A DNA stretch of 41,759 bases, taken from the NCBI RefSeq assembly GCF_020630935.1, contig NZ_JAHDIG010000042.1, forward strand, positions 1 to 41,759, written 5' to 3'. Below, piece after piece: positions 15,443-24,044 of this stretch. Numbering within the stretch: position 1 is the first letter of the stretch; each line of letters begins with the position of its first letter. The translations under genes and the position numbers were made by a program. The notes under the pieces are model-generated. The model searched no databases. It was not told the DNA's origin and worked only from the letters and a program-made list of their open reading frames with translations. Source of the stretch: Bernardetia sp. (GTDB lineage Bacteria > Bacteroidota > Bacteroidia > Cytophagales > Bernardetiaceae).

Positions 15443-16525
15443 TTAAAAAGATAAGGTAAGTTGCATACCTACTTTACTACTCATTTCTTGACTACTGAGG
15501 TTAGAAACCTGCAAACCCAATAATCGAACACCTTTTCTAAGAGGAAAAATACTTTTGAGCAAGGCAACATAAACCTTTGTAAAATCTTCTTTGGTCTGAA
15601 TATCCTCAATACTAGTCTGACTGCGAGTAATCTGTTTAAAGTCTGAATATTTTACCTTTAAAGTAACTGTTCTACCTTTTATATTTTTTTCTATGAGTAT
15701 AGAAGATAGTTTCTGTGTGATTTTTTCAAGAGCTTCTAGCATTTGCTGTTCTTCTAATAGATCTTCTGAAAAAGTACGCTCCGCACCAATAGACTTACGA
15801 GTGCGATTTGGATTGACAGGACGAGAATCTTCTCCACGAGCAATGTGATAGTAGAAGCCTCCTACTTTACCAAAATGCTTAAGCAAATCATTTTTTTTCC
15901 ACTTTTTCAAATCCTCACCTGTATAAATACCCAACTTATGCATCTTCTTTGCTGTTACCTTACCGATACCATGGAATTTTTTGATGGGAAGTTCATCGAT
16001 AAATTTAGAAGCATCAGCAGGTACAATAGTAAACAGTCCGTTGGGTTTATTGAAGTCAGAGGCTATTTTAGCCAAAAACTTATTGAAAGATATACCAGCA
16101 GAAGCAGTGAGGTTTGTTTTAGTTTTTATTTCTTCCTTGATTTGACGAGCAAGCAAAGTAGCAGAGGGGAACTGCTTTTTATTGTGTGTTACATCTAGGT
16201 AAGCCTCATCTAAGGAGAGAGGTTCTATTAAATCTGTATATTCTGAGAAAATTTCTCTAATCTGTAAAGAAACCTTTTTGTATTCTTCAAAACGAGGGCG
16301 AACAAAGATCAAATGAGGACATTTCTGCAACGCAATTTTGGAAGACATAGCTGAATATACACCGTATTTACGAGCTTCATAGCTGGCTGCTGCAACAACC
16401 CCTCGCTTACCATCTCCTCCAACAGCAAGAGGCTTCCCTTTCAGTTCTGGATGATCCCTTTGCTCTACTGAGGCATAAAAAGCATCCATATCGATGTGTA
16501 TTATTTTGCGAAGTGAAGCTGCCAA
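15443..16525 (-). CDS. dinB: DNA polymerase IV (DinB/Y-family)
   Basis: 360 aa. It has the Y-family core: IHIDMDAFYASVEQ (first catalytic Asp at about residue 12), Y-E-A-R-K-x-G-V, then S-L-D-E-A-Y-L-D with the catalytic Asp-Glu at 106-107. A helix-hairpin-helix segment (FHGIGKVTAKK) and a little-finger domain follow. The last residues, QLTLSF, resemble the beta-clamp binding tail QLxLF. No ATG lies upstream of the conserved core: a TAA stop is two codons before the TTG at 16525, so TTG is the likely start. Y-family polymerases copy damaged templates with low fidelity. This gene sits in a cargo segment between tail genes, as a passenger. Confidence 0.93.
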   Translation of the reverse strand: MAASLRKIIHIDMDAFYASVEQRDHPELKGKPLAVGGDGKRGVVAAASYEARKYGVYSAMSSKIALQKCPHLIFVRPRFEEYKKVSLQIREIFSEYTDLIEPLSLDEAYLDVTHNKKQFPSATLLARQIKEEIKTKTNLTASAGISFNKFLAKIASDFNKPNGLFTIVPADASKFIDELPIKKFHGIGKVTAKKMHKLGIYTGEDLKKWKKNDLLKHFGKVGGFYYHIARGEDSRPVNPNRTRKSIGAERTFSEDLLEEQQMLEALEKITQKLSSILIEKNIKGRTVTLKVKYSDFKQITRSQTSIEDIQTKEDFTKVYVALLKSIFPLRKGVRLLGLQVSNLSSQEMSSKVGMQLTLSF

Positions 16526-16607
16526 ATTCTTTTATTTTTTTTAAGACTTTGCAAATCTAAAACAAAAAAATATTAGAAAGGTTTAATTTTTGGAGACTTA
16601 TAATGTA

Positions 16608-16820
16608 TTAATTAAAATTACACTTCTGCCCCAATCTATCCAACAAATCCTCATACGCATACAAATTTTCTAACATCTGTTTTTTGCCTTCATCTTGTGG
16701 ATGGTTATTAAGTGTCAGTTTGGAGTACGTTGTAGCTATTTCTCTACTTTTTTCGGCAGCGAGTTTCAACGCTAGTTTGATAAGCTCTTTTTCTTTGTCA
16801 GTTACTTGTATAGTTTGCAT
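16608..16820 (-). CDS. Small helical protein, second gene of cargo pair
   Basis: 70 aa from the ATG at 16820; the open frame continues upstream but overlaps the preceding gene. It is almost entirely helical, with alternating Lys/Glu. It starts 7 bp after the stop of the 72-aa gene, so both should share the ECF-like promoter element at 17082-17119. No family recognised. Confidence 0.65.
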   Translation of the reverse strand: MQTIQVTDKEKELIKLALKLAAEKSREIATTYSKLTLNNHPQDEGKKQMLENLYAYEDLLDRLGQKCNFN

Positions 16821-16827
16821 ATTTTTT

Positions 16828-17046
16828 TTAGTAGATAAAAGTTTTGAGTAATCCGTACTGATTCTGTTGCAAAAAATCTTTACGGGTTGGACAGTCTGGT
16901 AGTTCATATTCCTTTATAGCCTCATCATATTTTTTACTCATTTCTTCTGTTTTCATCAGTAAAAAATGTGCTCTGCTAGGATTGGAGATAATAACTTCAA
17001 AAATTTCTTCTTTTGTCATTTTTGCAGGATCAAGTCGTTGTAACAT
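16828..17046 (-). CDS. Small protein, first gene of cargo pair
   Basis: 72 aa, acidic N-terminal helix (MTKEEIFEVIISNPSRAHFL) followed by a short Pro-containing region. The start lies 35 bp downstream of an ECF-like promoter element. No domain recognised. Expression is predicted to be linked to that of the DUF262, 99-aa and amidoligase genes through the shared element. Confidence 0.65.
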   Translation of the reverse strand: MLQRLDPAKMTKEEIFEVIISNPSRAHFLLMKTEEMSKKYDEAIKEYELPDCPTRKDFLQQNQYGLLKTFIY

Positions 17047-17081
17047 AATTTTTACATGATTTTAATTAGTTCGTGTTTAAT

Positions 17082-17119
17082 TTACACTACTCTACACGAG
17101 AACGTTTGGGAAGGGTTAC
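17082..17119 (-). promoter_or_regulatory. ECF-type promoter-like element, copy 2
   Basis: On the minus strand: GTAACC, 14 bp, TCGTGTA, then AGTAGTGTAA. It points at the 72-aa gene. Similarity to copy 3 extends into the spacer (CTTC at its start and ACGTT near its end), more than a chance match would give. Confidence 0.7.
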
Positions 17120-17154
17120 GATGTTTTGAGGGAAAGAAAGAGTTATTTTTTATG

Positions 17155-17192
17155 GTCTAACTTAGGTCTAAAAATCGTCTAAGTTGGTCTAA
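17155..17192. repeat. Phased GTCTAA array at the end of the tape measure gene
   Basis: Four exact GTCTAA hexamers start at 17155, 17166, 17177 and 17187, so they are spaced 11, 11 and 10 bp apart, about one helical turn. The third and its neighbour also form an inverted repeat (AACTTAG at 17160-17166 with CTAAGTT at 17179-17185). The array covers the tape measure stop codon. It could be a protein-binding array or, as RNA on the minus strand, a terminator-like hairpin. Confidence 0.55.
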
Positions 17193-19669
17193 CTTCTAGC
17201 ATCCTCTAGCTCTTTACGCTCTGTAATATTTCTATGTATTTTCTCTCCGTCCAAATCAACAGTAATGTGATTATGCACGACAGGAGCAGCTTGTGTGCTA
17301 GAATTTTGAGGAACAGGATTTTCTAAACTAAACTTAGCAGCTTCTCCAGCATAGTATTGAGCCTGTTTTTCTCTTGCGCTTGCATTATTTATGTTATCTA
17401 CTTTTTGAGAAAAGGAACTACGGACTTGTTGAGGAGCAATACTTGTATCTGACTGTGCTTGCCCTGCAAATCCTGCTTGAGATAAAGCCATTTGTTTGGC
17501 TGCACTTTCTCCAGTATCTCCAATACCAAAAAATCCTGCAATAGCCTCTCCCCCTGGCAGGGCTTTGATAGAACTAACTACAAAAGCTTGGAAAGATTGC
17601 CATTGAGCTTTGAAGGCTGTGTACAGATTGGTTACGATAGACGTTCCTATTTTAGTAAACAGCTCTGGCAGCGTAAGCATTCCACCTTTAAACTGGTCGA
17701 TGTAGCCATTTATTTCTGTAAAGGTATTTACAAAGAAGCTCCCAAAAATAGCTACGTTGTCTATTACGTAAACAATTCCATTTGCTAGTATCTCTAAAGT
17801 AGTGGCAACATATCTAATAGAAAGCGTTATAAAATCAAAGGCATAGCCACCTAACTGAGAAAATACACTTACGTCTCCTCCGAGTTTATCTATTGTAAAG
17901 CCAAATTTACCCAACAAATCAAAGATAGGATTCAGAGCTGTTCCTACTCTACCAAAAGCATCGAATACAGAACCAAATACATTTTTTAGGTTAGTGAACC
18001 GTTCGGCAGCTCCAACAAAAAAGGCTTTTATTCTGACTATCCATGTGCCAATATTTAGAGCAAATTCTCCCAATCCTACCGACTGTAAAGCCTCGTATAA
18101 CTTTCCACTTAAGGTAAATCCTTCGTTGGTGGCAGATTTCCAAATTTCTATAACAGCGTGGATAGCTCCTCCTACTTTTTGCATAAAACCTAAAAAGCCA
18201 GTTGCAGGAGCAGCATTACCTTCTAAAACATTGGTAAAACTTTGATAAGCTTTCACTAAACCATAAATGACACCAGCTACGGCAGCTCCCACAGCAATGT
18301 AGGGCAATAGTGGAACGAGTGTAGAAATGAGAGTTCCCTTGAGCATAACCAAAACAGGCTGCACGGCAAGCATAGCAAACTTGACAGCGTGAAAAGCAGA
18401 GACAAAACCACCTAAGGCGACTAAGCCTGTACCCAAAGCAGCCACAATTCCAATAATATAATCTCCGATTGGAGAGTGCATTACATTGGTCATCACACCA
18501 ACAAGCGAGGTAAACCTATCCACTACTTGTTTTATGATAGGTTCTAGCTTGTCCCCTATGCGAATAAGCAAACCATCGGTGGCTGATTGTAATTTTGTAA
18601 ATGACCCTGCAAGGTTATTGAGCTGCATATCAGCCATACGCTTGGCAGCACCTTCAGAGTTTTCCAATACTTTAGTGTAGGCTTCCATTGCAGCAGCACC
18701 TTTGAGAACTGTTCCGTTAGCATCTTTATAGGTAGCATTCATTAGAGAAACACCATTTTTGACTGCCATAGCACCAAAAACAGTAGAGTTTATCATAGTT
18801 CGCATCTTTGGTGTCATATTTTCAGAAGCCTTTGTAAGTTGTAATATCATATTTGGCATTCCAACAAACTCACCTTTAGCATCGAACATAGATATACCTA
18901 GCTTACCAAATAGTTCTTTCATTTCGGCAGTAGGCTTTGCAAATTTAGCCATAGCCGTAGAGAGAGCCGTCGTAGCCACAGAACCTTGCAAGCCAGCATT
19001 ACCCATAAGACCAATGGCAGCCGTAGCCTCTTCCATTGGTATTTTGTAGGTAGCAATAGCTCCAGAAAAATATTTGATAGATTCGCCTAACGATTGAACC
19101 GTAGTATTAGAGCTTGTAGCAGCAGCAGCCAAAACATCAGCAGCCTTCTGAGCTTCTGAGCCTTTCATTCCAAAAACTGCCATTGCATTAGAGGCAATAT
19201 CGGCAGCACGAGCAAGGTCTAAATTCCCAGCCGAAGCAAGAGACAACATTCCTCTCATTCCAGCCATCGTATCGGTAACATCAAAGCCAGCCATAGCAAG
19301 GAATTTCTGACCTTCAGCAACTTGTTTGGCAGTAAATTCAGTTTCAGAACCTAATTTTATAGCCTGTTCTTTAAGCCTAGTCAAATCTTGAGCAGAGGCA
19401 TTAGAGACTGCACCTACAGCCGAAATAGCTTTGTTAAACTCCATCGACTTGGAGACAGCCAAACCCAAAGGAGCAAGAAGTGCAGCCCCTGCTCCCATCA
19501 TCTTAAAGCCAGTACCAATTCCCTTCAATGAAGATTCCATTCTAGCAGCCGTTTCCGACGACACATAGTCTAATTGTTTAAACTTCTGTGTCATCTGTTG
19601 GGCTGCATTTGAAACTTCGTCTTTGAGCGTGAAGACTAAACCTATCCCTAAAATATTTGCTGCGTTCAT
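17189..19669 (-). CDS. Tail tape measure protein (TP901 type)
   Basis: 826 aa. The N-terminal third shows the TP901-type tape measure domain (KLGSETEFTAKQVAEGQKFLAMAG-like region, then SLASAGNLDLARAADIASN). The middle has several long hydrophobic stretches that help membrane insertion, and the C-terminus is polar with Gln/Ala-rich repeats. It sets tail length and passes through the cell envelope during ejection. It follows the tail chaperone genes, as in nearly all tailed phages. Confidence 0.92.
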   Translation of the reverse strand: MNAANILGIGLVFTLKDEVSNAAQQMTQKFKQLDYVSSETAARMESSLKGIGTGFKMMGAGAALLAPLGLAVSKSMEFNKAISAVGAVSNASAQDLTRLKEQAIKLGSETEFTAKQVAEGQKFLAMAGFDVTDTMAGMRGMLSLASAGNLDLARAADIASNAMAVFGMKGSEAQKAADVLAAAATSSNTTVQSLGESIKYFSGAIATYKIPMEEATAAIGLMGNAGLQGSVATTALSTAMAKFAKPTAEMKELFGKLGISMFDAKGEFVGMPNMILQLTKASENMTPKMRTMINSTVFGAMAVKNGVSLMNATYKDANGTVLKGAAAMEAYTKVLENSEGAAKRMADMQLNNLAGSFTKLQSATDGLLIRIGDKLEPIIKQVVDRFTSLVGVMTNVMHSPIGDYIIGIVAALGTGLVALGGFVSAFHAVKFAMLAVQPVLVMLKGTLISTLVPLLPYIAVGAAVAGVIYGLVKAYQSFTNVLEGNAAPATGFLGFMQKVGGAIHAVIEIWKSATNEGFTLSGKLYEALQSVGLGEFALNIGTWIVRIKAFFVGAAERFTNLKNVFGSVFDAFGRVGTALNPIFDLLGKFGFTIDKLGGDVSVFSQLGGYAFDFITLSIRYVATTLEILANGIVYVIDNVAIFGSFFVNTFTEINGYIDQFKGGMLTLPELFTKIGTSIVTNLYTAFKAQWQSFQAFVVSSIKALPGGEAIAGFFGIGDTGESAAKQMALSQAGFAGQAQSDTSIAPQQVRSSFSQKVDNINNASAREKQAQYYAGEAAKFSLENPVPQNSSTQAAPVVHNHITVDLDGEKIHRNITERKELEDARS

Positions 19670-19734
19670 CTATTCTCTACTTATGCTATCCTTTTTATCC
19701 TATCAAATTATTCTATCGCTATCCTTATCCTTAT

Positions 19735-19759
19735 GTTTCCGACATCAATGTCGGGAACA
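19735..19759. other. Stem-loop between tail chaperone and tape measure genes
   Basis: CCGACAT (19739-19745) pairs perfectly with ATGTCGG (19748-19754) around a two-base CA gap; flanking TT/AA pairs extend it with one bulge. The tight loop may fold as a shorter stem in RNA. No clear T-run follows on either strand, so it may be a processing or pausing site rather than a terminator. The rest of 19670-19877 is T/A-rich with no gene. Confidence 0.5.
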
Positions 19760-19877
19760 TACTTTTCTATTCTATCAAAATCACATTACCATCACATAAA
19801 AAATGCTTATCTGAACATTGCAAACAAACATTTTATAAATATTTCATTGCCTCAATCACATAAGCATTACATAAAAT

Positions 19878-20045
19878 TTATTTTTCTAACTCTGCCTGTT
19901 CCTTCGCTTTCTGATTATTGAGCCAGTCTATCATTCTTATTATTTTCTTGACTGTTTTTTTATAAAATTCTTCTTCTGTAATAGTTATTCCTCCATAATT
20001 CACAGAGAGCCAAGTTTCAAACAAATCTACGTCAGCGAAGGGAAC
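19878..20045 (-). CDS. Tail chaperone -1 frameshift extension (gpGT/E'-like)
   Basis: A 55-codon frame in the -1 register relative to the gene at 20027-20785 continues from the slippery site to a TAA at 19878-19880. It has no suitable start of its own. It encodes a helical Lys/Glu-rich segment with the W-L and I-D-W-L motifs that recall chaperone extensions. Together the fused product would be about 302 aa: 247 from the zero frame and 55 from this one. Such G/GT or E/E' pairs precede the tape measure gene in many tailed phages. Confidence 0.8.
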   Translation of the reverse strand, partial: VPFADVDLFETWLSVNYGGITITEEEFYKKTVKKIIRMIDWLNNQKAKEQAELEK

Positions 20046-20785
20046 AAAAAACCAAGACTATTTACAATATCAACTGTTTGTTTTGGTAGAAAAGCAAGTT
20101 CTTTAATGGGATGTGTAAACTCATACGAAGTATTTATCTTGCCTTCTTTTAGATTGACTTGTTTTTGCAGAAAAGATAAATCTCTAGCAATGAGTTTTTT
20201 GAGGTCGCATTTGTTTGGTCTTTCGACTTCTTTTCCATCTGTATTTGTATCTATTGTGATGATACGTGGTTTTCTCCATTCCAAAAGTGTATTCAAATGG
20301 ACATCTTGCAGATTTATAGTTCCACCTAGTTTGTCTAAATCGCCTTGTGTAAGAACTTTCAAACGCACTTTTGCTTTAGAAACAGGAAGCTGAACATCGT
20401 ATTCATATTCCAAATCATCGTAAGAAGTTATGAGCTTTTCAGGAGCTTGTTTTTCAAAGAAGTCTTCGGTAAGCTCAATTTTATGTTCATGCTTAAACTT
20501 GTTTTTTTCTTGGTTTTCCCATTCCAAAACAAAGGCTATTTCTGGGTCGTAACAATCTAAGCGAAGTTGAATCATCAAATCAGTAACATCATTGATAGGC
20601 ATTTTCTCAATATCAGAAAGTTTGATATTCTTGTTATCGCCTATTCGTTTGACAAGGGCAAGTAACATTTTTGTTTTGTTGTTTTTTGTGCCTTGTTTAC
20701 TGAAAATTTCTAAATGATTACCTGTGATAAACTCTGATTCTACTTCTACTCCTGATTGGAGGGTATATACTTTTGTTGCGTTCAT
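20027..20785 (-). CDS. Tail assembly chaperone (gpG/E-like)
   Basis: 252 aa, soluble and mixed alpha/beta, ending in FLFPSLT. It lies between the tail tube gene and the tape measure gene, the conserved place of the tail assembly chaperone. Near its end the minus-strand sequence T-TTT-TTG is in the correct frame for a -1 slip. The protein binds the tape measure protein during assembly; the extended form recruits tube subunits. It is longer than lambda gpG or P2 gpE, so it may include an extra N-terminal domain. Confidence 0.75.
   Translation of the reverse strand: MNATKVYTLQSGVEVESEFITGNHLEIFSKQGTKNNKTKMLLALVKRIGDNKNIKLSDIEKMPINDVTDLMIQLRLDCYDPEIAFVLEWENQEKNKFKHEHKIELTEDFFEKQAPEKLITSYDDLEYEYDVQLPVSKAKVRLKVLTQGDLDKLGGTINLQDVHLNTLLEWRKPRIITIDTNTDGKEVERPNKCDLKKLIARDLSFLQKQVNLKEGKINTSYEFTHPIKELAFLPKQTVDIVNSLGFLFPSLT
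20045..20051 (-). other. Slippery heptamer T-TTT-TTG (-1 frameshift site)
   Basis: The heptamer TTTTTTG on the minus strand is read as T-TTT-TTG in the chaperone frame, the same type used by the P2 E/E' frameshift. Slipping by -1 gives GTT as the next codon and joins the 55-codon extension. The zero-frame stop follows six codons later. Confidence 0.8.
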
Positions 20786-20829
20786 TTTTTATCTATTCTA
20801 TTCTTTTTATGAAATTTGATGCAAAGATT

Positions 20830-21282
20830 TTATAGTGATATTACCTTCATACGGCTTACAGAAAACTCTATGGTTTCATACATTAAGTCAGAAGACATTC
20901 GAACGTGGTTATCGACAGAGATTTTAGTTGGGAATATTTCTCCTAAGTCATACGATTTTACAGGTGTTTTTTCATCAGGAGCTAATTGCACCAAAACTGC
21001 AAAACGAGCATAAGCTTGGCGAGGTAATTTTAATACGTCTTCGTGCCATTTATCAAGGTAAGCATCTGGACTTCCAATGGGTACGAGCTTTTTTGCAGTC
21101 ATTCTTCCTAACTTTGCTTTTGTAGGAATTTCTTTATCATATTCATCAGTAGGTCTTCTCATTGTGGCTACCTCAATTTCTCTTTCTGGTATTTGGACTT
21201 CTTGAAAAAGCACTTCATCAATACCACTTATTTCTAGCCTAAATTTGGCTGCTGTTAAATAATTTCCTGTATTTGCTGACAT
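20830..21282 (-). CDS. Tail tube protein (gp19-like)
   Basis: 150 aa, usual length for the tube subunit of contractile tails. It has the typical N-terminal F-R-L-E-I-S-G-I-D strand, a central acidic loop and a C-terminal D-L-M-Y-E-T-I-E-F-S-V-S-R strand. It lies just downstream of the sheath gene, as expected. It forms the inner tube through which DNA passes. Confidence 0.9.
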   Translation of the reverse strand: MSANTGNYLTAAKFRLEISGIDEVLFQEVQIPEREIEVATMRRPTDEYDKEIPTKAKLGRMTAKKLVPIGSPDAYLDKWHEDVLKLPRQAYARFAVLVQLAPDEKTPVKSYDLGEIFPTKISVDNHVRMSSDLMYETIEFSVSRMKVISL

Positions 21283-21337
21283 ACTATTTTTTTTTTATGA
21301 TTATCATTTTTTTATCAAAAACTTTCAAAAAGCTATT

Positions 21338-22822
21338 CTACGTTAGAACAGCAGAGGCAGAACTAACACCTTGTGTAAGAACTGTTTCAATTCCAATTTG
21401 CTCAAGAGAACCAGTAGGAACTACATAATTTTCAACTTTGTAATTTCCTAGTTGAAATTGAGTCTTATCGTTTAACACGAGTTCATCAAGTGTATTTGCT
21501 TCTTGGTCTCCGACCCAAGTATATTCAGTAATTGCTCTGCGTGCTACTAAATCATTTAAGTTTTCCAATGCCTCTCTATGTATTTCACGAATAGTTTGAA
21601 TATCAGCAGGCTTATCTAAGTATTTATCACCTAATAGCTCTGTCCAACGAAGGTTATAGATTGTCAAATCGCCAATATTTCTTTTGCTAGACAGTTTAGA
21701 TTTATCTAAGAAAAGCGAATTATTACCATTCAATTTTATTCCTAAACCAGACTTGCGAGAAATAAAGTTGATTCCTGCATCATAAATTTGGTCAAGCTCT
21801 GAGTCTGTGAATTTACGAGCATTTAATACATCTCCATCTAACAAACCATAGTCAGCAGCCGAGGCACTCAACCATTGACCGATTGCATCTTTTTTTGTAA
21901 TGGCAGCCATAATATCAGCCATTGGGTGCAAGTCTATAATTTGAGTAGGGTCTTGAATACTTCTAACTTCAATCTGTCCAATCCAATATTCAGCAAACAA
22001 TGAATTGATAGGTTGGTGGGTAAATGTCCCTGTTCCTTCTCGTTGTGCAATGGCATTAGCAACCGTAACATGTAAAGGTAAAGGCAAATGAACGGATAGT
22101 TTTTTTGCTTCTCCTAGCGCAACAAAGGCAGCATCTACTTCAAAATCTGTATAATAAAGATTGACTAAATGAAAAACTTCGCCAAAATCAAAGTCTTGGT
22201 ACGCTGCACTTACTGCTGCAACAATATCAGCAGGAAGCAAAGCACTAGAATCTTTTACTCCTGATACAAGTGTTCCTGTGAGAGCATTTGTGAGTGTAAG
22301 TGTAGCAGAAATCGACAAGGAAACATTGATTAATTTCTTATTTATATTTATAACTTCTGCATCTGTAAGAGAAACTGGTACATCATAAATATTCTCATCA
22401 AACTCAGTTCCTTTTGAGATTTTCAAATCTACAACATTTGCTTTTCGACTTCTTGGAGAGGACGTTTTTACTACAATTCCGTTATAACCTTCACCGACTT
22501 CCTTTGCTGTAACTGTCAAGGTTTCTGCTCCAACCGTAATGGCTACACTTGCTTTTGTTCCGACAGTTTCTCCTGCTGTAAATTTATAAAGTGGATTGAT
22601 GATAAGAATTGCTCCTTTTCGCAATGCACGAACGGCTTCTTCTGCTGTTGGATGTGTAACTTGTCCGAAATACCTAATAAACTCTCTTTCCGTTCGGACT
22701 TCTTTTGGCTCATTTGCAACACCTCGTTCGGTTACAACTTGAACGGCAAACTTTGCAGTTCCTAAACTGAATGCTTTTTGAGTATCTTCCCTAAAAGATA
22801 CGGTAGTTTGTGGTTTTGGCAT
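21338..22822 (-). CDS. Tail sheath protein
   Basis: 494 aa. The protein begins with a T-V-S-F-R-E-D/F-region and a G-V-A-N-E-P-K-E-V segment. The C-terminal domain contains the conserved G-I-N-x-I-x-R-K-S-G-x-G-I pattern and the R-E-I-H-R-E-A-L-E-N-L helix typical of contractile sheath proteins. The order sheath, tube, chaperone, tape measure is that of myoviruses. Start chosen at the ATG with a TTGATA-like leader. Confidence 0.92.
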   Translation of the reverse strand: MPKPQTTVSFREDTQKAFSLGTAKFAVQVVTERGVANEPKEVRTEREFIRYFGQVTHPTAEEAVRALRKGAILIINPLYKFTAGETVGTKASVAITVGAETLTVTAKEVGEGYNGIVVKTSSPRSRKANVVDLKISKGTEFDENIYDVPVSLTDAEVININKKLINVSLSISATLTLTNALTGTLVSGVKDSSALLPADIVAAVSAAYQDFDFGEVFHLVNLYYTDFEVDAAFVALGEAKKLSVHLPLPLHVTVANAIAQREGTGTFTHQPINSLFAEYWIGQIEVRSIQDPTQIIDLHPMADIMAAITKKDAIGQWLSASAADYGLLDGDVLNARKFTDSELDQIYDAGINFISRKSGLGIKLNGNNSLFLDKSKLSSKRNIGDLTIYNLRWTELLGDKYLDKPADIQTIREIHREALENLNDLVARRAITEYTWVGDQEANTLDELVLNDKTQFQLGNYKVENYVVPTGSLEQIGIETVLTQGVSSASAVLT

Positions 22823-22854
22823 TTTATTCTATCATTTAAAATTATCAAAATAGT

Positions 22855-23487
22855 TTATTCGTTGTCCTGCTCGTTTATCGTTTCAATATCTATTTGTTTC
22901 AACGTTCCAATGCTATCACTTTCTAATGAGTCAGGAGTTATAAAAACATTTGATACTTGGTATCTAAATATTTTCTCAAAATAATCTCCATCTGAATTAT
23001 CTTTGAAATCTACTTGCTTATAATCAAAATAGTTTTCTGTTTTTGTAAAGTCTTCTTTTATTCCATTTTTGCAGCCCATTGCGCCAAAAGTGGACAAAAT
23101 GAGGTTCAAAAGTTTTCTTTCTTCTCTCGTACTATCTGTAACAAACCCTATTTGATAGGTTACATTATAGGTGGCTGGAGGACGTTTGTATTTATTATAT
23201 GCTGTTTCATTTTTTTGATAACGAACTGTTCCCCAAGCACCAATATCAGCAGGAGAAAGGTCAATCCTATCAATGACAATCTTATTTACATCCACTCTAC
23301 CCCGTGCTTGTACTGAACCTACACCAAAAATTTCAACCACTTTTTGATTAGTAGTCATTGACATCATTTGAGCTTTATAATCTGATTCTGAAAGTGTAGA
23401 AATATCTGGCAAATAGCCATTTTCTACGAGTCTCCTTCGCAGATAGTCGTAAAAAGCTCGGTCTAGTTGTGATAGTTCGAAGTACAT
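22855..23487 (-). CDS. Tail completion/terminator-like protein
   Basis: 210 aa, located directly upstream of the sheath gene and downstream of a gp10-like protein. It contains a helix-rich start (LDRAFYDYLRRRLVENGYLP) and a strand-rich remainder with an R-P-P-A-T-Y-N-V-T-Y segment. The position is that of the tail terminator or neck completion protein; sequence alone does not prove it. Confidence 0.6.
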   Translation of the reverse strand: MYFELSQLDRAFYDYLRRRLVENGYLPDISTLSESDYKAQMMSMTTNQKVVEIFGVGSVQARGRVDVNKIVIDRIDLSPADIGAWGTVRYQKNETAYNKYKRPPATYNVTYQIGFVTDSTREERKLLNLILSTFGAMGCKNGIKEDFTKTENYFDYKQVDFKDNSDGDYFEKIFRYQVSNVFITPDSLESDSIGTLKQIDIETINEQDNE

Positions 23488-23501
23488 TTTTTCGTATTAA
23501 T

Positions 23502-24038
23502 TTATTTCACTCCTCTAAGCAAAGCTCCTTTCATTTCTTTAGGTATTTCTGGAGAAGTTAGAATATAGTTTCTCACTTGATTTTTTACGGGTAGCCATAC
23601 AGGACGAGCTGGAATGTTTCTTTTAGTAGAACCGTACTCGTGAATCGCTGCTATTTTAGCTACGCTCTCTCCGTTATCGTATTTTGCATTCTTAGGAACA
23701 CCTGCATACGCCACCAAAGAATTACTCACATTGGAAGTTATAGAATTGATATAGGTAGAACTAGAAATCAAAATTTTTTCTGACCTATTTTTAAATCTTC
23801 GGTCTCTTTTTCCATCCTTCCTAATTCTTCCCCAACTGCCTCCTAATTTTCTTTTCAGATAAGCAGGACTGAGTCGTTTCCACTCACTCGGTTGCGATTT
23901 TATTCTATCCACAGCAAGTTGTTCAGCTTTTGAGGCTATCCTAGCCAAGATGTTTTTTTCAGCTTTAATGAGGTTTTGATTTAAGTTTTCAAAAACCTTA
24001 TTGACCTTTCCAAAATCTCCAAACTTCCTAACTGGCAT
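23502..24038 (-). CDS. HK97 gp10/virion morphogenesis (gpG)-like protein
   Basis: 178 aa, very basic. It contains W-x-x-L-S-P-A-Y-L-K-R-K and a conserved A-A-I-H-E-Y-G-S-x-K-R-N-I-P-A-R-P-V-W segment. This last stretch (H-E-x-G, then I-P-A-R-P) is the mark of gp10/Mu gpG-like head-tail joining proteins. The gene lies 6 bp from the upstream connector gene. Confidence 0.85.
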   Translation of the reverse strand: MPVRKFGDFGKVNKVFENLNQNLIKAEKNILARIASKAEQLAVDRIKSQPSEWKRLSPAYLKRKLGGSWGRIRKDGKRDRRFKNRSEKILISSSTYINSITSNVSNSLVAYAGVPKNAKYDNGESVAKIAAIHEYGSTKRNIPARPVWLPVKNQVRNYILTSPEIPKEMKGALLRGVK

Positions 24039-24044
24039 AACTCA

